From contig NZ_JADWYO010000003.1 in NCBI RefSeq assembly GCF_022414595.1, positions 62,001-126,000 on the forward strand: a stretch of 64,000 nt of DNA, read 5' to 3'. The position numbers were made by a program, and so were the translations under genes. Within the stretch, counting starts at the first letter, position 1. Each line of letters begins with the position of its first letter. Below the pieces are notes generated by a model, which was not told the DNA's origin, searched no databases, and was given only the letters and a program-made list of their open reading frames with translations. The DNA comes from Streptomyces sp. MUM 203J (lineage in GTDB: Bacteria; Actinomycetota; Actinomycetes; Streptomycetales; Streptomycetaceae). Below, one piece after another: positions 1 to 8,121 of this stretch.

Positions 1-2
1 AG

Positions 3-656
3 GTCGTTCCCGAACTGTCCGACGTGCGGCGGCTGATCACCGGACTCGCCGGGGACTGCCAGGAGGAGGTGCTGGCTTCACAGCCGGGTGGTGCCCGCGC
101 GGAGGAGGTGCTGGAGGAGAGCATGGAACGCACCGTCGCACTCCTCGAACGAGGGGTGGCGATGCGGACGCTGTACCAGCACACCGCGCGGTTCAGCGGG
201 GTCACCACGTCCTACGTCGAGCGGGTGACTCCGCTCGGGGCGGAGGTGCGGACCCTCCCGGGAGGGTTCCCGCGGTGCATCGTGTTCGACCGCACGACGG
301 CCATCATGCCTCTGCTGGGCAGCAACGACGGAGCTGTGGTCGTCGCGGACGCGCACGTCGTCGGCTTCATCCTCGAGGCCTTCAACCGGGCCTGGGGTGC
401 GGCGTCCCCCTTCTCACCCGAGGGCGGGCGGCCGGACCGGGAGGCGGCCACGTCCGAGGTCCGGCGAATGATCGTCGCCCTGTTGCTCCAGGGTGAGTCG
501 GACAAACGCATCGCCCAGGTCATGGGCATTTCGCTGCGCAACTGCCAGCGGCACATCTCCAACATCATGAAGGGCATCGGTGCCCGTAACCGCCTGCACG
601 CGGGCTACCTGCTCAGCAAGGACCCGTTCGCCTACGACGACCCGCCCTGCCCGTGA
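3..656 (+). CDS. LuxR-type HTH transcriptional regulator, 5' end outside window
   Basis: The frame is already open at base 3, so the true start probably lies before the window; the GTG at 24 is only an internal candidate. The last ~60 residues form a LuxR/GerE-type helix-turn-helix (DKRIAQVMGIS, then a recognition helix around RNCQRHISNIM). The preceding part has the look of the effector-like middle region of single-domain Streptomyces LuxR proteins, with no receiver or ATPase motif visible. It probably binds DNA as a dimer, target unknown. The gene converges on an ABC-transporter operon and is separated from it by a hairpin terminator. Confidence 0.8.
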   Translation, partial: VVPELSDVRRLITGLAGDCQEEVLASQPGGARAEEVLEESMERTVALLERGVAMRTLYQHTARFSGVTTSYVERVTPLGAEVRTLPGGFPRCIVFDRTTAIMPLLGSNDGAVVVADAHVVGFILEAFNRAWGAASPFSPEGGRPDREAATSEVRRMIVALLLQGESDKRIAQVMGISLRNCQRHISNIMKGIGARNRLHAGYLLSKDPFAYDDPPCP

Positions 657-662
657 GGCAGT

Positions 663-698
663 GGGGCGGCCGGAACCCCCGTTCCCGGCCGCCCCTTT
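663..698. terminator. Bidirectional hairpin terminator
   Basis: An 11-bp GC stem (arms 663-673 and 685-695) is followed by TTT. It lies between the convergent regulator gene and the ABC-transporter permease gene. Confidence 0.7.
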
Positions 699-709
699 CC
701 CCGGGCCGC

Positions 710-1684
710 TCAGGCGTGCTGCTGCCGGAGGGCCCGGAAGGCGGCGAGCGCCGCGAGGGCGGTGAGAGCGAGGACCAGGGCGGTCTCGGTGAACTGGACG
801 GGCCAGAACGCCGAGCTCGGGTGGTACTCCGCGAACCAGCCCGTGATGCCGAGTTCGGGCGGGCAGACGTCGTGGCCGGTGTCCGGCGACCAGCACGCGT
901 CGTACGCCAGGCGCTCACCGCTCTCGGTGGTGTAGCCGGACCGGAGCAGGAACGTGTCGAAAGGCAGGCCGCTCATGCCGTGCTCCCGGTCCGTGCCCGT
1001 GCCGCTCAGCGTCTCGTGGGGCCACACGTCCCAGCGGAACGAGCCGAAGACCAGGAGCACCGCCGCGGTCACCGGCCCGGCCACCGCCATCGCTGCGACC
1101 GTGCGGCGCACCAGCAGGCCCACGAGCGCCCCGACGGCCACCCCGAGCAGGCAGTACGCGGCGAGGACGGGGCCCGAGGACTCGTACAGACCCCGATCGG
1201 GCCAGCGGAGAAGGACGCGGTCGTGCACCGACGCGTATCCGGACATGAACGTTCCGGTGAGGACCGCCGCGATCAGGGCCGCCACGACCGCCGCCCCGCC
1301 CGCCTTGGCGGCGAGCCAACGGCGCGGCGACACGGACTGGGTCCAGGCGAGCTGGTGGGTGCCGCTCTCCAGCTCCCGGGCGATCAGCGGCCCCGCGACG
1401 AACGCGCCGATCAGGGCCGGGAGGAACAGCAGCCAGTGCGCGGAGCCCTCCAGGAACACGCCCAGGAGTCCGGACACCGAACCCTGGCCGCCGAAGATCC
1501 GCTGCTCGCAGTGCAGCCAGTCCTCCGCCGCGCACGCGCCCTCGTCACGCAGGGCGGCCCGCCACACGGAGAGTCCCGCCACGACGGCCACGGCCGCGGC
1601 GACCAGGCACCCCGCGACCCACAGGCTCCGCCGGTGCTGCCGTATCGCGACCCGGCCCGGGCCGCTCGGCTTCAGCGCGCTCAT
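710..1684 (-). CDS. ABC transporter permease
   Basis: A 324-residue membrane protein with about six hydrophobic segments. A first helix near residues 22-42 is followed by a large extracytoplasmic stretch, a group of helices at roughly 90-215, and a last helix at about 295-315. This is the ABC-2-like permease type that pairs with a separate ATPase. Its start codon overlaps the stop of the upstream ATPase gene, so the two are translationally coupled and form one exporter with the GntR regulator gene as first cistron. The substrate cannot be deduced; in YtrA-type operons it is often a drug or a cell-envelope antibiotic. Confidence 0.85.
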   Translation of the reverse strand: MSALKPSGPGRVAIRQHRRSLWVAGCLVAAAVAVVAGLSVWRAALRDEGACAAEDWLHCEQRIFGGQGSVSGLLGVFLEGSAHWLLFLPALIGAFVAGPLIARELESGTHQLAWTQSVSPRRWLAAKAGGAAVVAALIAAVLTGTFMSGYASVHDRVLLRWPDRGLYESSGPVLAAYCLLGVAVGALVGLLVRRTVAAMAVAGPVTAAVLLVFGSFRWDVWPHETLSGTGTDREHGMSGLPFDTFLLRSGYTTESGERLAYDACWSPDTGHDVCPPELGITGWFAEYHPSSAFWPVQFTETALVLALTALAALAAFRALRQQHA

Positions 1685-2589
1685 GCCGCCACCCGCCCTT
1701 CCGCCGACGTGTCCGGGGCGAGGAGGGCCGGGGCTTCCGGTGACCGCAGATGGGCGAGCAACAGTTCCTCCAGGCTCGGGTCGGTGAGCTGCCAGCCGGG
1801 CGCGGGGCCGGGCCGTGTCCCGTCCTCCGCGCGTACCAGCGCGCTGATCTGGCGTCCCGTCGTCCGTGACTCGACGACGACGTCGTACGGGGAGAGGGCC
1901 CGCTCGGCGTCCGCCGCGGGGCCGGTGAGCAGGGCGTGGGCGCCCAGGACGTCGTCGACCGGCCCGCCCAGGCGCACCCGGCCGCCGTCCACCAGGAGCA
2001 GGTGGTCGCAGGCGCCCTCCAGTTCGCTGAGGATGTGCGAGGACATGACGACACTCGTCCCGCGCTCGGCCGCGTCCGCCATGAGCGCGCCCATGAGCTG
2101 GTGCCGGGCCAGCGGGTCCAGGTCGGCCATCGGCTCGTCCAGCAGCAGCAGTTCGGGCCGCTTGCCCAGGGCCAGCGCCAGGGCCAGCCGGGTGCGCTGG
2201 CCGCCCGACAGCGACCGCACCCGTGCGGCGGGATCCAGCGGTGCGGCGATGCCCCGGGCGGTGTCCGCGTCCCAGCGCCCCGGGTTGAGTTCCCGGCCCA
2301 TCCGGAGGGTCTCGTCCACCGTCAACTGCGGGTACAGCGGCTTGGCCTGGGCGACGAACGCGATCCGCTCACGGGCGGCGGCGGGGGCCGCGCCGAGGAC
2401 GCGCACCGCCCCGGCGGTCGGCCGCAGCAGTCCGGCGGCCAGGCCCAGCAGTGTGGACTTGCCCGCACCGTTGGGGCCGACGAGCGCGCAGACCCGCCCG
2501 GTCGGCAGCCGGAAGGAGCAGTCGCGCAGCGCCGTCCCGCCCCGGTACGCCTTGCCGAGGCCGACGGCCTCCAGCGCGGACCAGCTCAT
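1681..2589 (-). CDS. ABC transporter ATP-binding protein
   Basis: A 302-residue nucleotide-binding subunit. Walker A is GPNGAGKST near residue 40, the signature is LSGGQ near 130, and Walker B is LLLDEPMADLD near 150, followed by a switch histidine in SSHIL. The C-terminal ~80 residues are a divergent extension common in exporters of the BcrA/CcmA type. The start overlaps the GntR stop by 4 bp and the stop overlaps the permease start by 4 bp, so all three genes are one operon. It energises the neighbouring permease. Confidence 0.93.
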   Translation of the reverse strand: MSWSALEAVGLGKAYRGGTALRDCSFRLPTGRVCALVGPNGAGKSTLLGLAAGLLRPTAGAVRVLGAAPAAARERIAFVAQAKPLYPQLTVDETLRMGRELNPGRWDADTARGIAAPLDPAARVRSLSGGQRTRLALALALGKRPELLLLDEPMADLDPLARHQLMGALMADAAERGTSVVMSSHILSELEGACDHLLLVDGGRVRLGGPVDDVLGAHALLTGPAADAERALSPYDVVVESRTTGRQISALVRAEDGTRPGPAPGWQLTDPSLEELLLAHLRSPEAPALLAPDTSAEGRVAA

Positions 2590-3008
2590 ATGGAATCCCC
2601 CTCGTGTCCGGCCGCCCCGTCAGCCCCGGGGGCGGTGTACAGCTGGTCCAGCACGGCGCTGAACAGCGCGGTGACGTCGTCCCGTTCCAGACCGGCGGCC
2701 CGGGCGCGGGCGGCCCAGTCGGCCAGCTCGCCCCGGAGCGGCGAGTCCGCGGACGCGGCGCCGCCGAGCGTGCGGCGCACGAAGGTGCCGAGCCCGCGGC
2801 GGGCCTCGACGAGCCCTTCGCGCTCCAGCTCGCGGTAGGCCTTGAGCACGGTGTTCGGGTTGATCGCGGTCGCCTCGACGACCTCGCGGGCGGTCGGCAA
2901 CTTGTCCCCCGCTTCCAACAGGCCCAGTCGCAGGGCCTGTTTGGTCTGCTGCACGATCTGGAGGTATGTGGCGACCCCGCTGTGCCGGTCGATCCGGTAG
3001 GCGAGCAC
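2586..3008 (-). CDS. GntR-family regulator, YtrA subfamily
   Basis: I chose the GTG at 3008 (140 aa, beginning VLAYRIDRHSG read with Met) because a strong GGGGGAAA ribosome-binding site precedes it; an upstream ATG in frame would add 45 residues that look like untranslated leader. The N-terminal winged helix (residues ~10-75, with LPTAREVVEATAINPNTVLK as recognition region) is typical of GntR, and the short ~50-residue helical tail is typical of the YtrA subfamily, whose members repress their own ABC-transporter operon. The perfect palindrome just upstream is the expected operator. Confidence 0.9.
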   Translation of the reverse strand: MLAYRIDRHSGVATYLQIVQQTKQALRLGLLEAGDKLPTAREVVEATAINPNTVLKAYRELEREGLVEARRGLGTFVRRTLGGAASADSPLRGELADWAARARAAGLERDDVTALFSAVLDQLYTAPGADGAAGHEGDSI

Positions 3009-3020
3009 GCAATTTCCCCC

Positions 3021-3042
3021 TTTCACTAATTGAGTAGTGAAA
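3021..3042. promoter_or_regulatory. GntR (YtrA-type) operator
   Basis: A perfect inverted repeat TTTCACTA-N6-TAGTGAAA lies 13 bp upstream of the gntR start codon, next to its ribosome-binding site. Position and symmetry fit an autorepression site for the dimeric regulator encoded immediately downstream. The binding itself is inferred. Confidence 0.75.
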
Positions 3043-3056
3043 GCATGATCATGAGA

Positions 3057-3084
3057 AGGGGTGCTGTCAACTGACAGCACCCCT
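3057..3084 (-). terminator. Hairpin terminator of the aldo/keto reductase gene
   Basis: Perfect 13-bp arms (3057-3069 and 3072-3084) flank a 2-base loop, just after the reductase stop codon and upstream of the gntR operator. It should insulate the two minus-strand units. Confidence 0.75.
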
Positions 3085-3096
3085 GGGGACGGCGGT

Positions 3097-4026
3097 TCAG
3101 CCCATCCGGTGGTGTGCGGCCTCCAGGAGGGTGAGGTCGTCATCGGTCAGACGCAGGCCGCCCGCGGCGACGTTGGACTCCAGGTGGGCGGGGTCGCCGG
3201 TGCCGGGGATGGCCAGGACGTGCGGGCCGCGGCGGAGGGTCCAGGCGATGCGGACCTGGGCCGGGGCCACCCTGTGGGCGCGTGCGACGGCCAGGATCTC
3301 CTCGGGCTCGGAGGCGGTCGCTCCCCCCTGGCGGCCGGACCCGGCGACCGCGTAGAACGGGACGAACGCTATGCCCTGCTCGCCGCAGGCGCGGACGAAC
3401 GCGTCCTGGTCCGGCCGCATCCCGATCCCGTACATGTTCTGTACGCACACCACCGGCGCGATGGCCCGGGCCTCCGCGAGGTGCGCGGGTGTGATGTTGG
3501 ACAGGCCCAGGTGGCGGATCAGGCCGGCCTCGCGGAGTTCCGCGAGAGCGCCGAACCGTTCGGCTATGGAGTCGGGCCCGACGATGCGCAGGTTCACCAC
3601 GTCCAGGTGATCGCGCCCGAGTTGGCGCAGGTTCTCCTCGACCTGTGCGCGCAGCCGCTCCGGGGTGCGGGCGTGGTCCTCCCATTCTCCGGACCGGTCA
3701 CGCCCCGGGCCGACCTTGGTGGCGATGACCAGGTCGTCCCGGTAGGGCGCCAGGGCCCGGTTGATCAGCTCGTTGGCAGAGCGCAGGGGCGAGAAGTAGA
3801 ACGCGGCGGTGTCGATGTGGTTCACACCCAGCTCGACCGCGCGGCGCAGCACACCGATCGCCTGCTCACGGTCGCGGGGGACGGCGTCGGGGATGAGCGC
3901 CTCGCCCGTCTGCGGCAGCCGCATCGCACCGAAGCCGATCCGGTTCACCGTCAGGTCTCCGAGCCGCCATGTGCCCGAGGCGGCGGCGCTGACTGTGTGT
4001 GAAGGGCGTTCAGCAAGGTTTGTCAT
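3097..4026 (-). CDS. Aldo/keto reductase
   Basis: A 309-residue (alpha/beta)8-barrel NADPH-dependent oxidoreductase. The catalytic Asp (NHIDTA), Tyr (AFYFSP) and Lys (ATKVG) are present in order at about residues 71, 76 and 103. At the position of the usual active-site His the protein reads VVNLR, an Asn substitution found in a subset of bacterial aldo/keto reductases, so its substrate range may differ. The phosphate-binding end (IPGTGDPAHLESN) is intact. The gene is transcribed away from a small membrane-protein gene across a ~47-bp spacer. The substrate is unknown. Confidence 0.9.
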   Translation of the reverse strand: MTNLAERPSHTVSAAASGTWRLGDLTVNRIGFGAMRLPQTGEALIPDAVPRDREQAIGVLRRAVELGVNHIDTAAFYFSPLRSANELINRALAPYRDDLVIATKVGPGRDRSGEWEDHARTPERLRAQVEENLRQLGRDHLDVVNLRIVGPDSIAERFGALAELREAGLIRHLGLSNITPAHLAEARAIAPVVCVQNMYGIGMRPDQDAFVRACGEQGIAFVPFYAVAGSGRQGGATASEPEEILAVARAHRVAPAQVRIAWTLRRGPHVLAIPGTGDPAHLESNVAAGGLRLTDDDLTLLEAAHHRMG

Positions 4027-4073
4027 GCCGCAATGGTCACCCTGATCGCCTGGCTCTGTGGTGGAGTGGGCTG

Positions 4074-4586
4074 ATGGGGAGTCTGTTCTTGTGGGCCGTG
4101 CTGCTGGTGCTGCTCGTCGCGCTGCCGTTCGGGGCCCTGGCGCTGGGCGGGTACGGGGTGGGGAACCTGCTGTGGGCGCTGGGGCGGACCGGGGCGGGGC
4201 GGAGTGCGGGGCTGCGGGGCGCCGCCGGGGTGCTGGGCGGTGTCGCGGTGGGCCTGTACGCCTGGGGGCTGCTGCACGTGGGGGGAGCCGTACTGGATGC
4301 CGAGGACGGCGGGGCCTGGTCCTCGCCGCTGCCGCCGTGCCGGAGCGCGGTGCCGCCGGAGCGGGCGGCGGGGGTCGTGGACTACGGCGTGGGCTTCGCT
4401 CCCCTGCGTTTCGTGTGCGAGACCAGGGGCGGTGGGGGATACGACGCGGAGGTCGTCCCCGGGTACGTCAACGGCGGCACGCTCGCGGCGGGACTGGCGG
4501 CCGGGGCCTGCGCGGTGGGAGCGGGCCGTGCCGGGGGAGCGCGGTACGCGCCGGGACGGGTGAGCCGCGGGACCATGTCCCCCTGA
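4074..4586 (+). CDS. Small membrane protein, unknown function
   Basis: The ATG at 4074 begins directly with a hydrophobic helix (MGSLFLWAVLLVLLVALPF) and gives 170 residues; longer in-frame starts overlap the divergent reductase gene. A second hydrophobic segment lies near residues 45-65 and a third near 135-155. Between them is a probably extracytoplasmic loop with two Cys (PPCRSAV and RFVCETR) that could form a disulfide. I do not recognise the family. It faces mshD convergently across a 370-bp GC-rich gap. Confidence 0.7.
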   Translation: MGSLFLWAVLLVLLVALPFGALALGGYGVGNLLWALGRTGAGRSAGLRGAAGVLGGVAVGLYAWGLLHVGGAVLDAEDGGAWSSPLPPCRSAVPPERAAGVVDYGVGFAPLRFVCETRGGGGYDAEVVPGYVNGGTLAAGLAAGACAVGAGRAGGARYAPGRVSRGTMSP

Positions 4587-4954
4587 GCACGCAGTGCCCC
4601 GCGCCTGCCTCGCCGTGGCGTGCCCGCCTGCCGAGCGCGGTGTCCCGGCGCCCCGGGCGTTCTTGTTCCGCTCCCGTCCCCGGGGCGTCCCGCTCGCCGG
4701 CCCGCGGCGTACCCGCGCCCCCGCCGGTCAGGGGCGTGGCCGCCGCGCCGCGCCGCCGTGTGTCCGGCCGCTGAGCGCGGAGGCGCACCGTGCCGCGCCG
4801 GACCCGCCCGCGCCGTGCCGCGGCGTACCCGACCCGCCGGGCCGTGCCGTCAGAGCGCCGCCCGCCGGAGCGCCGCGCGCTCCGCCGCCGAGTCGCGGGC
4901 CACCCGCGCCGCTGCGATCCGCTGCTCCCGGGGCCCAGGGCCGGGGCGGGGGTC
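4587..4954. other. Gene-free, extremely GC-rich gap
   Basis: Convergent intergenic region between the small membrane protein and mshD. All frames are open only because of base composition. Short imperfect repeats of GCGGCGTACCCG (near 4706 and 4820) recur. I see no convincing gene or clear terminator. Confidence 0.5.
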
Positions 4955-5890
4955 TCAGGTCTCCGTGCGGTACATCAGGTCCACCTCGTGGGTCGTGAAG
5001 CCCATGCCCTCGTACACGCGGAGCGCCGCCGGGTTGTCGGCGTCGACGTACAGCATCGCCGTCGGGAGGCCCTGGGACGCCAGGTGGCGCAGGCCGATCG
5101 CGGTCAGGGCCTTGCCGAGGCCGCCGCCCTGGGCGTCGGGGGCGATGCCGAGTACGTACACCTCGCCCAGCTGGTCCTCGGCGTGGACCTTCGTCCAGTG
5201 GAAGCCCACCAGTGAGCCGTCCGACTCGCGTTCCGCCAGGAAGAAGCCCTTCGGGTCGAACCACGGTTCGGCCTTGCGGTCGTCCAGGTCCCGCTGGGTG
5301 AGCGCGCCCTGCTCCGGGTGGTGCGCGAACGCCGCCGCGTTCAGCGCCAGCCAGGCCGCGTCGTCCTGGCCGGGGGCGAAGGTGCGGATGCGGATGCCCG
5401 GGGGCAGCTCCGGCTCCGGGATGTCCAGCGGGACCAGTGGGCGCCGCAGTTGGCGCAGCTCGCGGAAGAGGGTCAGGCCCAGCACCTGCGCCAGGTGGCG
5501 GGCCGCGGACTTGCCGCCGTGCGCCCAGACGCGCAGCCGCTTGCCGGACTGGGCCAGCAGCGCGGAGCCGAGTGCCCGGCCGTGGCCGCGGCCCCGCTGC
5601 GCGGGGTCGACGACCAGCTCGGCGGCCGGGGCCTCGACCGGGTCGGTGTCCTCCAGCTGGGCGTACCCGGCGAGCCGGCCGGACACGGTGAGCAGCAGAT
5701 GCCGGACGCCCTCGCGTCGTCCGCCGCGGAGTTGGAGCCGTCCCTGCTCGGAGACCGCCGGCATCCCGTCCGTCTGGGCGGCGTCGGCGATCAGGGCGAG
5801 GACGTCCTGGACCTGCTCCGGGGTGAGCGCGTCGACGATGTCGATACGGCGGCCCGACTCGAAGGCTGTTGCGGGAGCGTCAGTCGTCAT
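4955..5890 (-). CDS. mshD: Mycothiol synthase
   Basis: A 311-residue double GNAT-fold protein that acetylates Cys-GlcN-Ins with acetyl-CoA, the last step in mycothiol synthesis. The N-terminal half (to ~150) and the C-terminal half (~155-311) are both acetyltransferase domains. The C-terminal acetyl-CoA loop reads PDAQGGGLGKAL, followed by LPTAMLYVDADNPAALRVYE and GFTTHEVDLMY, as in characterised MshD proteins. Mycothiol is the main thiol of actinobacteria; mshA lies elsewhere in this window (33877-35238). Confidence 0.95.
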   Translation of the reverse strand: MTTDAPATAFESGRRIDIVDALTPEQVQDVLALIADAAQTDGMPAVSEQGRLQLRGGRREGVRHLLLTVSGRLAGYAQLEDTDPVEAPAAELVVDPAQRGRGHGRALGSALLAQSGKRLRVWAHGGKSAARHLAQVLGLTLFRELRQLRRPLVPLDIPEPELPPGIRIRTFAPGQDDAAWLALNAAAFAHHPEQGALTQRDLDDRKAEPWFDPKGFFLAERESDGSLVGFHWTKVHAEDQLGEVYVLGIAPDAQGGGLGKALTAIGLRHLASQGLPTAMLYVDADNPAALRVYEGMGFTTHEVDLMYRTET

Positions 5891-6208
5891 GGGACGAGCC
5901 TACGGGGGTGATCGGCCGTTGGGAGGGTGTCCCCCGGGGTGTCCCCGGGGCCGCCGTCCGGTGATGGTCGCCCGCGCGCAATCAGGTCGTAACCCTTACC
6001 CCCCTGTTGCGCTACGCGCGTTGACCTTAGGCTGCGCTTCGGCAGACCAGTGGCCATGGCCTCACCGCCCGGAGCTTTGCAGGGGAAGAGCGGCGGCGGG
6101 ACGGGGCTCGCGGATGTCCATACGCAGTCAATGCACTTGCATGACTGCGTATCACGTCATCCTGTGCCACTGCCGGATTCATCGGGCACGTAGGGAAAAA
6201 GGGGACAG
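5891..6208. other. Divergent leader region of mshD and the 5'-nucleotidase gene
   Basis: This 318-bp gap holds promoters for both directions and the large hairpin at 6120-6152. I looked for GTTCAC-type PHO boxes because the downstream enzyme releases phosphate, and saw none. Confidence 0.5.
6120..6152. promoter_or_regulatory. Large imperfect palindrome / hairpin upstream of the 5'-nucleotidase gene
   Basis: Arms ATACGCAGTCA (6120-6130) and TGACTGCGTAT (6142-6152) pair perfectly. Inside them TGCA-CT-TGCA continues the pairing, with one bulged A. The structure ends 56 nt before the start codon and lacks a U tract, so an operator or 5'-UTR structure is more likely than a terminator. Confidence 0.6.
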
Positions 6209-8047
6209 ATGTCAGCCACTCGTCACAAGAAGCGCGGAGGGCGGCGGATTCTCGCCACCGCCGCCGGACTCGCCACCGTCGGCGCGCTGGTGGCCGCCAT
6301 GCCGGCCGGTGCCGCACAGGAGAAGGCCTCGGGGCCGGCCGACGCCGGCGGCTGGACCTACGGCAAGAGGGTCGGCCGCACCGTCGACGTGCAGCTGCTC
6401 TCCTTCAACGACCTGCACGGCAACCTGCAGCCGCCGGCCGGTTCCTCGGGCCGGGTCACCCACACCCACGAGGACGGCTCCACCGAGACCATCGACGCGG
6501 GCGGTGTCGAGTACCTCGCCACCCACCTGCGCAAGGCCCGCAAGGGCGAGCGGTACTCGGTCACCGCGGCCGCCGGCGACATGGTCGGCGCCTCCCCGCT
6601 GATCTCCGGCCTGTTCCACGACGAGCCCACCATCGAGGCGCTCAACAGGCTGAAGCTGGACGTCACCTCCGTCGGCAACCACGAGTTCGACGAGGGCGCG
6701 GCCGAGCTGGCCCGTATCCAGAACGGCGGCTGCCACGCCAAGGACGGCTGCGCGGAGGAGGGCAGGACCTACCGGGGCGCCGACTTCCCCTTCCTCGCCG
6801 CCAACGTGACGGACGAGAAGACCGGCAAGCCCGTCCTCGACCCGTACTTCGTCTGGAAGAAGGGCGGCGTCAAGATCGGCTTCATCGGCGTGACCCTGGA
6901 GGGCACGGCGAACATCGTCAACGCCGAGGGCATCAAGGGCCTGAAGTTCGGCGACGAGGTCGAGACGATCAACAAGTACGCGAAGGTCCTGGAGCGCAAG
7001 GGCGTCAAGTCGATCGTCGCGCTCATCCACGAGGGCGGGCTCCCGGCCTCCTCCTCGTACAACTACGACTGCGACAGCCCCGGCCCGGGCGACGGCATCG
7101 CCGGCCCGATCGTCGACATCGCCAAGAACATCGACCCGCAGGTCGACGCGCTGGTCACCGGCCACACCCACCAGGCGTACGCCTGCAGCATCCCCGACCC
7201 GTCGGGCAAGCCGCGCACCGTGACCTCCGCGGCGTCCTTCGGCCGGCTCTACACCGACACCACGCTGACCTACGACCGGAAGACGAAGGACATCGTCCGC
7301 ACGGCCGTGAAGTCCGCCAACCACGTCGTGACCCGTGACGTCGCCAAGGCCCGCGACATGAGCCGGCTCATCGACCGCTGGGGCGCCCTGGCCGCGCCGA
7401 TCGCCAACCGGCCCGTCGGCCACATCTCCGCCGACATCGACGGCCGCGGCTCCACCGCGTACGAGAAGCCGCTCGGCAACCTCATCGCGGACGCCCAGCT
7501 GGAGGGCACGGCCGCCGCCGACAAGGGCGGCGCGCAGCTCGCCCTCATGAACCCGGGCGGCATCCGCTCCGACTTCGTGCACCAGGGCTCGGACGCGGGC
7601 GAGGGCGACGGTGTCGTGACCTACGGCGAGGCCTACACCGTCCAGCCGTTCACCAACATGATGACCGTCGTCGACCTGACCGGTGAGCAGCTGATCACCG
7701 CGCTCCAGCAGCAGGTCAGCGGGCGCAACGAGGAGTCCCCGAAGATCCTCCAGGTGTCCGAGGGCTTCACCTACACCCTCGACATGACCAAGACCGGCGC
7801 CGCCCGGATCGACACCGGCTCGGTCAGGCTGAACGGCGAGCCGATCGACCGCGCGCAGACGTACCGCGTCGCCATGAACGAGTTCCTGTCCGGCGGCGGC
7901 GACGGCTTCGCGGTCCTCGCGCAGGGCGGGAACAAGCTGGTCGGCGGCTCCGACCTGGACATCCTGCTGGACTACCTGGCCGCGCACTCCTCGGCCGACG
8001 CCCCGATCGCCCCGCCGGCGACCGGGCGGATCAACGTCGTGCAGTAA
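6209..8047 (+). CDS. Secreted 5'-nucleotidase / bifunctional metallophosphatase
   Basis: A 612-residue exported enzyme. A twin-Arg/Lys-rich n-region (RHKKRGGRR) and hydrophobic core end at an Ala-X-Ala-like cleavage site near residue 36. The metallophosphoesterase domain (~50-330) has the metal-binding motifs LSFNDLHGNL, AGDMVGAS, GNHEFDEG and GHTHQAY. The C-terminal 5'-nucleotidase domain (~360-600) has the substrate loop NPGGIRSDF and the typical DGF-containing end (GGGDGFAVL). It should dephosphorylate extracellular nucleotides. No LPXTG or C-terminal anchor is present, so it is probably released. ATG 6209 follows a GGGGACAG ribosome-binding site. Confidence 0.93.
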   Translation: MSATRHKKRGGRRILATAAGLATVGALVAAMPAGAAQEKASGPADAGGWTYGKRVGRTVDVQLLSFNDLHGNLQPPAGSSGRVTHTHEDGSTETIDAGGVEYLATHLRKARKGERYSVTAAAGDMVGASPLISGLFHDEPTIEALNRLKLDVTSVGNHEFDEGAAELARIQNGGCHAKDGCAEEGRTYRGADFPFLAANVTDEKTGKPVLDPYFVWKKGGVKIGFIGVTLEGTANIVNAEGIKGLKFGDEVETINKYAKVLERKGVKSIVALIHEGGLPASSSYNYDCDSPGPGDGIAGPIVDIAKNIDPQVDALVTGHTHQAYACSIPDPSGKPRTVTSAASFGRLYTDTTLTYDRKTKDIVRTAVKSANHVVTRDVAKARDMSRLIDRWGALAAPIANRPVGHISADIDGRGSTAYEKPLGNLIADAQLEGTAAADKGGAQLALMNPGGIRSDFVHQGSDAGEGDGVVTYGEAYTVQPFTNMMTVVDLTGEQLITALQQQVSGRNEESPKILQVSEGFTYTLDMTKTGAARIDTGSVRLNGEPIDRAQTYRVAMNEFLSGGGDGFAVLAQGGNKLVGGSDLDILLDYLAAHSSADAPIAPPATGRINVVQ

Positions 8048-8078
8048 CGGTTCCCCTCCCGTAGGGGGTCCCGTACCA

Positions 8079-8118
8079 GGGGCGGGGCGGCGGGTCTTCG
8101 GACCCGCCGCCCCGCCCC
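8079..8118. terminator. Strong bidirectional terminator with UUCG loop
   Basis: Perfect 18-bp arms (8079-8096 and 8101-8118) close a TTCG tetraloop between the convergent nucleotidase and histidine-kinase genes. Confidence 0.85.
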
Positions 8119-8121
8119 GTC

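Noticed and set aside
5891..6208. PHO box for the 5'-nucleotidase gene
   Set aside because: No GTTCAC-type 11-bp repeats are visible in the region.
4620..6602. 660-codon plus-strand open frame across mshD and the intergenic gaps
   Set aside because: Arg/Ser/Pro/Ala-rich, antisense to mshD, and runs into the nucleotidase gene in another frame.
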